A stretch of 41,712 bases of DNA, taken from the NCBI GenBank assembly GCA_009731375.1, contig BJOX01000052.1, positions 556,626 through 598,337 on the forward strand. Direction: 5' to 3'. The notes below the pieces were generated by a model that did no database searches, was not told where the DNA came from, and saw nothing but the letters and a program-made list of their open reading frames with translations. This document shows, one piece after another, positions 17,946-26,363 of the stretch. How positions within the stretch are numbered: the stretch's first letter is position 1; the number at the start of each line of letters is the position of its first letter. The DNA comes from Paulinella micropora (lineage: Eukaryota > Cercozoa > Imbricatea > Euglyphida). The position numbers and the translations under genes were made by a program.

Positions 17946-18044
17946 GAGATATCGACTAATGTTAGAAAAAAAAGGAGCTTCTGATTTCGTCAACCAAGGA
18001 AGTCTGTGGGTAAAGTATTAACCGATGCCCAGCTAAGCCGTGAA

Positions 18045-18076
18045 GATAGATAGGTAGATAGATAGATAGATAGATG

Positions 18077-18109
<33 letters not shown>

Positions 18110-18110
18110 G

Positions 18111-18164
<54 letters not shown>

Positions 18165-18165
18165 C
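18045..18165. repeat. GATA microsatellite, second block
   Basis: About 120 bp of near-pure GATA units. It is separated from the first block by about 95 bp of unique sequence. Confidence 0.95.
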
Positions 18166-18240
18166 CATAGAGATGTTCCAGTCAGATATACATGCCTGGA
18201 TCCAGGAATGCGAAGTCGATGGCTCCTTCAGCTACCTGCA

Positions 18241-18350
18241 CACATAAAAGCATTCACCGCCAATTACCTAGATAATTACCCGTGTTGTGGTTAGCTTCCC
18301 GGGGAAATTCCGAAATTCAGGAAGTAATTGGCGGTGAATGCTTTTATGTG
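18241..18350. repeat. Perfect 27-bp inverted repeat with 56-bp loop
   Basis: Bases 18241-18267 are the exact reverse complement of 18324-18350 (arm begins CACATAAAAGCATTCACCGC). It lies between two GATA blocks and holds no ORF. It could be a MITE-like foldback element or a structured RNA. Confidence 0.85.
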
Positions 18351-18357
18351 CTGCCGA

Positions 18358-18394
18358 GGATAGGTAGGTAGATGGATGGATGGATGGATGGTTG

Positions 18395-18441
<47 letters not shown>

Positions 18442-18490
18442 GGATAGATGGATAGATGGATGGATGGATGGATGAATGGATAGATGGGAT
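18358..18490. repeat. GATA/GATG microsatellite, third block
   Basis: TAGG, GATG and GATA tetranucleotides start immediately after the right arm of the 27-bp inverted repeat. Confidence 0.95.
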
Positions 18491-19426
18491 AGGTACCGGC
18501 CATATGCTCTACTTTTGCTGATTTTGGCCGGGTTTTTTGCAGGCTTAAGGTTACCATTTTGTAAAAAAAATTTGTACATTTAATTATAAGCATACATAGA
18601 AAGATATTATATAAGAATTCATTGAAGAGCATACAGTGACATATGAAAACTGACTCTGATTTTTGGTCATCACAAGCTCCATTTTTTTGAGGTGGCATGG
18701 TGCCCACTTTTTTCTGGTGGGGGGTGTGCAAATTAGTTGGGAAAAAATGGTGGGAGACGGGAATTTGATTGGTTTGAAGTTAGTTTTGACTATTTTTCAA
18801 TGAGGTTTTCGTAATATAGTATTCCATCACTTTTTTAAATAAACATGTATAACTTTTATTGAATAAAATTACATATTGCATTCTAATTTTTTTTTAAAAT
18901 TCTACCTATCATTTTTATACTGGAGAACCTACATATGAACAATGGTTGGGGATTGAGCGGATTTATTATAAGTAAACAACGACGTTAAAATTGTTTAGTC
19001 ATTTAACCCGGGCCCGGGCGGAGGACGACGTAATAGTTGTTCCGTAAAAATTGTTTCGTAATTATACGTAAGTCCTTCGAAGTAAATATAATAAAATTGT
19101 GTCGTATTTTTACTTAAGCCATGCTTAAGTAAAAGTTGTGTCGTAATTATACGTAATCCCTTGCGTAAAAACTGTTTCGTAATTATACGTAGCGCTTTCG
19201 TAATTATACGTAAGCAGTGCCTTAATCGTTGGGACTCCGCCAAGCACAATTGGAACTCCGCCATGCACTGTTAGAACTCTGCTTAATTTTTCATTTTTTA
19301 TTTAATTTTTGGTTAAGGTTTATATTTTAAAATATTCCTTTATACCTCTCAACCCTAGGTAATTTAAATTTTATTATTAAGGGGGGAGGGGTAAAGAAAG
19401 AATTTTAAAAACTTTTATTGATTTTT
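18491..19426. other. AT-rich non-coding stretch with short repeats
   Basis: No supported gene. The 15-bp word TCGTAATTATACGTA occurs four times (19056, 19141, 19177, 19198). Three imperfect 21-bp units based on GGAACTCCGCCA follow at 19231-19284. The remainder is A/T-rich. Confidence 0.6.
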
Positions 19427-19567
19427 TTAAAATAAAAAATATAGTCTTTTTGTTTTACCAGCTCCGGTAATATCGCCGATAATCCTTGAGGCTACACCGA
19501 CTACATCCGTTGTCGCCTGGGCGATTTTCTTTGTATTGCCTTTTACAAGACTAGTTGCATCTTGCAT
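19427..19567 (-). CDS. Possible 46-residue small viral-type protein remnant
   Basis: From ATG 19567 the peptide starts MQDATSLVKGNTKKIAQ, continues through VVGVASRIIGDITGAGK and ends with TAA at 19429-19427. The amphipathic, Ala/Val/Gly-rich character resembles small virion peptides, and the coding-like frame extends several codons upstream (LSNKISN). It sits alone in AT-rich DNA and may be a remnant of a third element. Weak support. Confidence 0.25.
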   Translation of the reverse strand: MQDATSLVKGNTKKIAQATTDVVGVASRIIGDITGAGKTKRLYFLF

Positions 19568-19664
19568 GTTGCTAATTTTGTTTGACAGTCGGCGTCATAT
19601 TAAAATAAAGTTACATTACATGGTTTGAATTAAATACCCTTATTTCTTCTTTTCTTCTTTTTCT

Positions 19665-19965
19665 TTGAGGCTGATGATGACGACGAAGGTGACGATGACG
19701 ACGACGACGACGAAGATGACGACGACGACGACGAAGACAGAGAAGATGACGACGACGACGAAGACAGAGAAGATGACGACGACGACGAAGACAGAGAAAA
19801 TGACGACGACGACGACGACATTGACGACGAAGACGAAGATGACGACGACGACGACGAAGACAGAGAAGATGACGACGACGACGAAGACAGAGAAGATGAC
19901 GACGACGACGAAGACAGAGAAGATGCTGATGGAGAGGACAGAGAAGAAGCCGATGGTGAAAACGG
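19665..19965. repeat. Trinucleotide tract coding Asp/Glu (+) or Ser (-)
   Basis: GAC/GAA/GAT repeats contain a recurring 27-30 bp unit (GACGAAGACAGAGAAGATGA). The + frame reads acidic DDDDEDRED repeats; the - frames read poly-Ser. The - strand frame is open from the coding remnant at its right and could be that gene's low-complexity tail. Confidence 0.8.
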
Positions 19966-19991
19966 GGAAGCGACTTTGTTATCTTGTAAAT

Positions 19992-20703
19992 TTAGAAATC
20001 GACGCAAGCCTCCTTGTCAAGGGAATGACGAGTCAGTGCCTCAGCTTGTACTTGTGCATCTGTCTGTTCATGCTCTTCGATCCAGCCTTTTGCTCGTGCA
20101 AGCCGATGACATTGGATGGAGTGAGCTGCCAGCACACGTCGGAACGGATGACTACCGTTTGGGAAGACAAGGGGTAACCTATTGACTTGTCTGAATGTCT
20201 GATCAGAACCTTCCAGTTGCATATTCAATATCGCAGGGTTCAGAACCTTAAGACACAACTCGTTCTCCCGCAGTTCAAATGTGAGGTCTTTGTTATCAAA
20301 CTTCCTTTCAATGGCACGATTCACTCTGAGGATGTTTTGTGGTGAATTGACATTTTCAGGTTCAAGACCATGGTAAGAAAGAGAGGCAGCAGCGTGTTCG
20401 GGCCAGATATGTAGATTCACCACGTGAGGGTGGGGGCGTTGTGATAGGTTCATCAATATTTGACAACTCTTTCGCTCAGGAAGGTCATAGTACTTGATCA
20501 CCAAATTCCGTACAGTTTTGGACTCTGATTCGGTTCGGTGGGTGGATGTTTTGCCCCATGGGTTGGTCCATGGCACTCTGAGCCACTAACAACAACATGG
20601 TCTGTTGTTCCTGCAGCAACCTTTTCAACTCGTCTTGACGTTTACGGTCCTCTTCTTGACGCTTGCGGTCCTCTTCTTGACCAATCTGAAGTTTCTTCAC
20701 CAT
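19992..20703 (-). pseudogene. Fragmented host-type gene with coiled coil, unrecognised
   Basis: From ATG 20703 a coiled-coil segment rich in Glu, Lys, Arg and Gln (QEEDRKRQEEDRKRQDELK) reads into a frame ending near 20485. Sense then appears to move to another frame (about 20550-20530) encoding 180 residues with RNLVIKYYDLPERKSCQ and RLPLVFPNGSHPFRRVL, closing at 19992. Moderate GC and mixed codon use differ from both viral regions, so it may be a host or transposon gene. I recognise no family. At least one frameshift separates the parts. Confidence 0.35.
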
Positions 20704-20735
20704 CTCAACCAGATCCGTACTTGCTGCACAACATA

Positions 20736-20970
20736 GAAGACTACTTCTTTTTTCTCAAAGATGAATGAGGGAAGGAATAAAAGAGACACCAGCCAATCAA
20801 ACGAAGACAAAAAGGTGATAGACAACAAAGGAAACAAGACAACCACAAGACAACCACATACAGCACAGATGACTTCTTTATTCTCAAAGATAATGAGGAA
20901 GGATGAAAGTAGTATAATATGAAATTTACAATGGTCGTTTTTCATACCTCAAAACGACCTCATAAATTTC
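20736..20970. repeat. Imperfect direct repeat and an inverted repeat
   Basis: A segment of about 38 bp (GACTACTTC...TTCTCAAAGATGAATGAGG) at 20736-20776 recurs at 20866-20905. Next to it, 20921-20941 and 20951-20970 form an imperfect inverted repeat (GAAATTTA...GTCGTTTT against AAAACGACC...TAAATTTC). Confidence 0.55.
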
Positions 20971-21423
20971 ATTCGTCTCTTCCTGTTCATTTCCCGCAAA
21001 TCAATACTAAGCAACAAAACAGAAAAATAAAAAAGCAAAATTTTGATAAATACAAGAAAGCAGAATAAAGAAATATTTCTTTCTTTCAATTTTGCTTTTA
21101 AATAAAAACAAGAAAAAAGTTTAAAATTTTTTTAAGGTTTTTAAATAAAACAAAATCAATACAGAGCATCAAAATCAATAAATTTTACTACTATAGGTAT
21201 TACTATAGGACACTTATCTATATATATTATTTCATAAAATATTTCACAAAATTTTTTTATAAAAATTGTCTGGGAATAAAAGACGAAAAGAATTCTTTAG
21301 TTCCTCCGTATCCCCGCTTGAAAACCACGTGATAACATTTTTAGCAGTCTATAGTGCCACCAATTACAGGTCCATTTTTACTTTTGCCTTTCTATTTCTT
21401 TTATATATATATAATATATGTAA
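20971..21423. other. AT-rich left flank of Region B, no gene seen
   Basis: Almost pure A/T with short runs. The compositional break to the Region B virus occurs here. A terminal inverted repeat cannot be tested because the other end lies outside the window. Confidence 0.5.
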
Positions 21424-21660
21424 ATGTCTGACGAAAGAAAACAGAAGAGAGCAGAATATGTGAAGGAAAGAAGGAAAGAGAAATATACATGTGTATGTGG
21501 TAAGGTAATAGGGATATACGGAAAATATCAACACGAAAAATCAGACTTTCATAGAGACTACTTCGCAGAGAAAGAAGAGGTTATGATAGGAGGACATAAA
21601 GTTATTCGTATAACTCGTAGAAACGACGACATAGAAAGATATTATAAAAATAAAATGTAA
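21424..21660 (+). CDS. Small zinc-finger protein, 78 residues
   Basis: A basic N-terminus (MSDERKQKRAEYVKERRK) is followed by Cys23-x-Cys25 and His37-x5-His43 (YTCVCGKVIG, YQHEKSDFHRDY). This is a C2H2-like zinc-finger spacing common in small accessory proteins of polinton-like viruses. The C-terminus is basic. It is the first gene of Region B and is followed at once by a 44-bp repeat shared with the end of the next gene. Probably a nucleic-acid-binding protein; the exact role is unknown. Confidence 0.65.
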   Translation: MSDERKQKRAEYVKERRKEKYTCVCGKVIGIYGKYQHEKSDFHRDYFAEKEEVMIGGHKVIRITRRNDDIERYYKNKM

Positions 21661-22372
21661 AACCATTTAAAGAAATAAATATTATTACTTATATAATATG
21701 GCAAGTCAAATAACTAAGAAAATCAAGTGTGAAAAAGATTTAAATAAAATCTTTAGAAACAAAATCAAGGAACTTAAATATGAAGGTGAAATCAGACGAG
21801 TTCATAATATTAGAGATGTGAAGGACACAACAACAGAAATTTTATATTACTCATTGAAATGCGAGCATAATGTATTTGTGAAAAAAAAATCGTGTTTAGC
21901 ACTTCAATACAAAAACAACTGCCAAGAAATCGTTTCGATTGATTTTATTTCAAAGGCGATATTACAACAATTAAAAGAAAATATTGACAATTACAATTGT
22001 AATATCTGCACTGAGAAAACTTCAATATTAAGAGGTTGTTGTAAGTGTAATTACAAAACTTGTTTTCCTTGTCATTTTGAAAACAAACTAGAATGTCCTA
22101 TATGTAAAAATATAAGCACCCCAAACGTAAAGTTTATTTTGAAAGACAATTTGGAAAATTTGGACAATTCAATTAAAGTTAAAAGTGCTTTTTATATTCC
22201 GATTGCTTGGTTTTCATATTGTATGAATAATTCAAAAAATGCAAATTTTATGAAAATATATTTAGATAAACTTTTACAACTGCCTTATTTTATGGTGTAG
22301 AATTTGATGATATAATATGTTGTATTTAAAAATGTAAAACCATTTAAAGAAATAAATATTATTACTTATATA
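21652..22372. repeat. 44-bp direct repeats flanking the RING-like gene
   Basis: Bases 21652-21695 and 22329-22372 are identical (AAAATGTAAAACCATTTAAA...ACTTATATA). Each lies just upstream of a start codon (21698 and 22382), suggesting a duplicated promoter/leader. Repeat-mediated gain or loss of the intervening gene is possible. Confidence 0.8.
21698..22300 (+). CDS. RING-like finger protein, 200 residues
   Basis: A Lys-rich N-terminal half is followed by a Cys cluster at residues 101-136: C101, C104, C114/115, C117, C122, C125-H126, C133 and C136 (YNCNICTEK, RGCCKCNYKTCFPCH, LECPICKN). The CxxC...CxxC ladder ending in CPIC is the hallmark of RING/U-box-type zinc fingers, often E3 ubiquitin ligases. 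The C-terminal 60 residues are hydrophobic and aromatic. Identical 44-bp sequences lie on both sides. It may modify host ubiquitin signalling, which is inference from the fold. Confidence 0.65.
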   Translation: MASQITKKIKCEKDLNKIFRNKIKELKYEGEIRRVHNIRDVKDTTTEILYYSLKCEHNVFVKKKSCLALQYKNNCQEIVSIDFISKAILQQLKENIDNYNCNICTEKTSILRGCCKCNYKTCFPCHFENKLECPICKNISTPNVKFILKDNLENLDNSIKVKSAFYIPIAWFSYCMNNSKNANFMKIYLDKLLQLPYFMV

Positions 22373-22381
22373 TAGAGAGAG

Positions 22382-22558
22382 ATGGGTAGACACAAGAAAT
22401 ATCTCACACCTGAGGACAAACGAAAGGCTAACAACGAAAAAGCAACTGCTTATTATCATAAGCACCGCGATGAAGTAAACACAAGAAGAAAGGAAAAATT
22501 GAAAGAACGAAATAGAAAACTTAAAGAGTATGAAGAAATTAAAGCAAGAGGAGTATAA
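22382..22558 (+). CDS. 58-residue highly charged protein
   Basis: The peptide starts MGRHKKYLTPEDKRKANNEK and continues AYYHKHRDEVNTRRKEKLKE. It is almost wholly charged and helical, like the short basic (L-T-x-E-x-K) proteins or modular DNA-binding pieces found in many algal viruses and PLVs. The start follows the 44-bp leader repeat directly. Function unknown, probably nucleic-acid binding. Confidence 0.55.
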   Translation: MGRHKKYLTPEDKRKANNEKATAYYHKHRDEVNTRRKEKLKERNRKLKEYEEIKARGV

Positions 22559-22713
22559 AACAAAAAATGAAAAATTATTTTTTGTAATAAATAAATAAAA
22601 TGAATTTCGTATTAAAGGTAAGACAATTTACATTTATATATATATATATATATCGGTAAAACAATTTAATTTATTTTATTATTTTTATATCCACACTAAT
22701 ATAAAAGTAAAAT

Positions 22714-25700
22714 ATGCCACCACCACTACCAACAATATCAAGACCAAACAAAAATGTGATTGACTTGTTGAAGGCTAAGGCTAGAAATAAGATTAAACCT
22801 GCTGATTTATTACTAAGCAAACAGAAACTTAAAGAGACCAAAACTAGAGAGAGCAAGAGGGAATTCAAAGTAGTAGAGTTAAAATCTAGACGAGACAATA
22901 GATTAAACTCTCTTACATACGAGAAGCAAGGACTAGACATAAATTTTTATTATACCGATACATTAGAGCGAGAGGTTTTTACTTCCTATACTATTAGATG
23001 CTAAAAGAAATGGGATGACAGGAAATGCTGATGTTCATATTACTATTACCTACATAACTGACCACGAAGAATTAAATAGATATTATAAAAAGAAAACATT
23101 TAATTCTTTTCAAATAAAAAACTATGATGATTTTATTGAAATGTTGAATGAGTTCAACATAAGCAATATTGAAGCTTCTGGATTAGGTTATGACAGGATT
23201 ATTGAATATGCTAAGGTAGTAGTAATTCAAGAAAACGGAGGAGGATGCTATGAGGGAAAATACAAAAGCAAACAAACGAAATATGAGGAAAGTATATTAA
23301 TATCTCCCGCTAGCAAAAATAATAATTGCTTATTCTTTCTTTGTAAAGACATTCTTAATATGCCACTTATTAACAGAAAAAGATGCAATGATATTAGGGA
23401 ACAATTTAATCTTTCTAACGATTGCCCAATTCCTTTTTCTACTGCTGTAAAAATCCTTAATGCTTTGATTAAGGAAGCGAAGACATACGAAATTACAAAT
23501 TCCCTAACAAAGGAGACAATAAGCACGAACGAAATAGGTGAAGAAGCGGATATTATGATTTACTTAGAGAATAATCACTATTTCGGATTAATTAGAAGAG
23601 ATAAAAAGAAATGTGAAAAATGCTTAACTAAGTATTTTACAAAACATACTTGTAATCCAAAAGTTATTAATTATGCGAATAGAAAAATATTAAAGAATGG
23701 AAAGAGACACTTAATAACAAAGTCTCATGAAGAAAAATATAACAATAAAGATGAAATCCTTCATTACGACTTAGAAACTTGGAGAAACAAAACGATTTCC
23801 GAAGGGTTTGATATACACGATTGTTATATATTCGGATATACTCAGGGAACGGAAGGATTTAAATATTACGCTGGTATAGATTGTATTTCTAAATTTCTTG
23901 ATTTACTCTTAGAGAGAGGAAGAAAGTTAGCATTAGAATGGGCTAACAAACAAACACATAATCCAGTTAATAAAGTAGCAGGAGTAAGAAAGAAAAAGAA
24001 GAAAGATGAAGAAGCACCGATTTTATATGTGAATGGGTTTAACGGGGCGAACTTTGACCACTACTTTATTAAACAGGAATTAATAAGAAGAGGTATCAGA
24101 CCAAAATCACATATGATTAATAACGGCTCGATAATTTCTTTACAATTTGAAATATCAAAATGTGGGATATGTGTAAGCATACTCAGGGGACTTTAAAAGA
24201 AAACTTAGAAAATAATATTATGAAATGTAAAACTCTTAAAGGAGATTTTGACCACGACAAGGCGACTACTTGGGAAACAATGAGTGAAGAATTAAGAAAT
24301 AAGTGTCTTGAATATTTGAAGTGCGATGTTATGGGGTTAAAAGAGTTATATGACAAAATAAACACAGAGATATTTGAAAAACACTCGGTGAATTTAACTT
24401 CATACATTTCAACTTCAAGTCTCGCCTTCAATATCTGGAAGAAAATGGTTGATGGTAAGCACGATGTAAGACTTCCAACTATTGAACAAGAGAAGGCATT
24501 TAGAAAAGCGGTTATTGGAGCAAGAACATATCCAAGCAAAAAAAGATTTGTTTCAAAACAATACAAGGACTACTTAGCAGGGAAAATCACATTTGAAGAA
24601 TTAACCGATTATTTAGTTGATGCGGATGTCGTATCTTTATACCCAACAGCGATGCTTAATTTATTTATGGTTGGAGAAATTAAGCAGGCTATAGCACCAT
24701 TTGATTATAATAATCTTCCTATCGGTATTTACAATGTTGATTATATCTCACCAAAAGACATATTACATTCAAGAATAGGTCAGAGAAATAAAATGGGCTC
24801 AATAAAGTGGAATTTAGCGGATATGAAAGACCAATGGCTTACAAGTGTTGATATTGAAGATATGATTAAGGAAGGCTACGATATAACAATTCGCAAAGGA
24901 TACTATACAGAGGAGGAAGAACCAGTATTCAAAGAATATATATTAGAAATGTTTAAGGCGAAAGAGAATAGCGAAAAAGGCACACCACAATATTTATTAG
25001 CCAAACTATTTATGAATTCGTTATACGGAAAGATGATACAACGACCTATCCCAACAGAAGCAGAATATATTAAATCAAATGAGGAGTATTGGAAATTTTG
25101 GACGAAAAATTATATATCAGATGTGGTTGAATTCAAAGATAAAGACGGAAACAAACTATGGCATGTATCTGGAATTCCTAGAAAGGAAGAAATAATTGAA
25201 GAGAGCATAACTAAACCTTCTCACTACGGGGCTTTCATTCTAGCATATAGCAGACGAATTATGTATAACTACATAAAAGAGGCTAATCCGAATAAAGACA
25301 TAGAAGCCGACTTCTATTACACCGATACCGATAGTTTAGTGTTGCATGTTATGTTTGCCAAACTAATCAAAAGACTTGGAGATAAATCTCTCGGAGGAAT
25401 AACGGATGACTTAGGAGATTGCTGTAAGATAATAAGAGGAATATGGGTCGCTCCTAAATTGTATATGTTAGAATTTACAACGAATGAAGCCTTTCTCCCT
25501 TACCTTACCAAGAATGACTTGAAACATAAAGACAAAGGACTTCATATAATTGAATGCTACGAAAATGAAGGAGTAAAAAAGAGATACTTCCACCTAAGAG
25601 GTAAGGGATTGAATTCAAAAGGCTTGAATCCAGAAGTATATGAAAAGATGGATTTAGGCGAAAGCATTGAAAATGTTAGAGATTTTCAAACGAAGAAAAC

Positions 25701-25839
25701 CCATTTATCACGAAATAGCAAACAACAAAACATTAACCATCTCAGCATAATTCATACTACAAACATAAAAAAGAAAGTTAATGAGAATAAATGGTGCGGA
25801 CGCGAGTTTATCAACAAAAATGATAGTATCCCTAACTGA
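22714..25839 (+). pseudogene. polB: Protein-primed family B DNA polymerase, split into three frames
   Basis: All landmarks are present in order: exonuclease motif I (HYDLETW, about 23764), ExoII (NGFNGANFDHYF, 24031), ExoIII (YLKCDVMGL, 24313), polymerase motif A (DVVSLYPTA, 24628), motif B (KLFMNSLYGK, 25003) and motif C (YTDTDS, 25317). Overall size (about 1,040 codons) fits PLV/Maverick polymerases that initiate on a terminal protein. The frame changes twice: near 22975, where the N-terminal 90 residues end, and near 24155, between ExoII and ExoIII, where the flanking frames overlap. The second break would separate exonuclease from polymerase, so the gene as written cannot give one polypeptide. 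The stop at 25837-25839 abuts a hairpin element. Confidence 0.9.
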
Positions 25840-25846
25840 TATCAAA

Positions 25847-25905
25847 CGATGTTTATGAGCAAGCGAAAATGAGCATAGCGAATGAAAGCGATGCTCATAA
25901 ATATC
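25847..25905. promoter_or_regulatory. Hairpin H1 (5' side of the DUF3820 gene)
   Basis: Arms GATGTTTATGAGCA (25848-25861) and TGCTCATAAATATC (25892-25905) pair at 13 of 14 positions. The spacer-side arm is preceded by CG, as in the family. The expected companion hairpin after the polymerase stop is reduced to GATATCAAA. Confidence 0.7.
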
Positions 25906-25952
25906 AATTAATTAATTTTTCATAAAAATTTTTTACCACTCTATATAGACCA

Positions 25953-26240
25953 ATGACCACCCTCACCAGATTATGTGAGAAGTTTGAGAAACTCTCTATT
26001 GAAAATAAAAAAGAAACATTTTCTATTACCGATGTTAAAAAGATAATTACTGACGAAATCCAAATGATTGAAAATGCACGGGCAGGCAAGCCAAAGGATA
26101 CTTTTCCATTTGGTAAATATAAAGGTAAGAAAATTCAAGATGTTGCTACCATTGACAAACCATATCTAGAATGGGTTATGAAACAGCCATGGTTTGATAA
26201 ATTTACTGACATTAAAAGTGAAGTAAAAAAATATATTTGA
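25953..26240 (+). CDS. DUF3820/ExoX C-terminal-like protein, 95 residues
   Basis: Residues 51-80 (FPFGKYKGKKIQDV, then KPYLEWVMKQPWF) match the short FGK-x-KG-x-x-(I/L)-x-(D/E)-(V/I)...YL-x-W signature of DUF3820 and the C-terminal module of exonuclease X, found alone in many phages and DNA viruses and presumed to bind DNA. The N-terminal 45 residues are helical and charged. The stop TGA overlaps the first bases of hairpin H2. Hairpins H1 and H2/H3 bracket it as a single-gene block. Confidence 0.75.
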   Translation: MTTLTRLCEKFEKLSIENKKETFSITDVKKIITDEIQMIENARAGKPKDTFPFGKYKGKKIQDVATIDKPYLEWVMKQPWFDKFTDIKSEVKKYI

Positions 26241-26273
26241 TATTTTGTTCTGACTTCGTCATCACAAAACATC
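26239..26273. terminator. Hairpin H2 (3' end of the DUF3820 gene)
   Basis: GATATTTTGT pairs with ACAAAACATC around an inner TGAC-TTC-GTCA stem. It starts inside the stop codon of the gene. Confidence 0.7.
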
Positions 26274-26310
26274 GTTTTCGTTTAATTATTTTTTCTTTAA
26301 ATTTTTTTTT

Positions 26311-26363
26311 GATGTTTTAGAATAAGCGAGAGTGCGTAGCACGAAGTGAAATTCTAAAATATC
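26311..26363. promoter_or_regulatory. Hairpin H3 (leader of the 26364 gene)
   Basis: GATGTTTTAGAAT pairs with ATTCTAAAATATC around the inner stem GTGC-GTA-GCAC. The ATG of the next gene follows without any gap. Confidence 0.7.

Noticed and set aside
17637-18579. ORFs rich in Ile, Tyr, Leu and Ser across the GATA blocks
   Set aside because: Pure consequence of GATA/TATC repetition; no start context or homology.
22600-22713. Possible short exon (ATG 22600 followed by GTAAGA) before the polymerase gene
   Set aside because: No matching acceptor that joins in frame to the polymerase start, and the ATG at 22714 gives a sensible start by itself.
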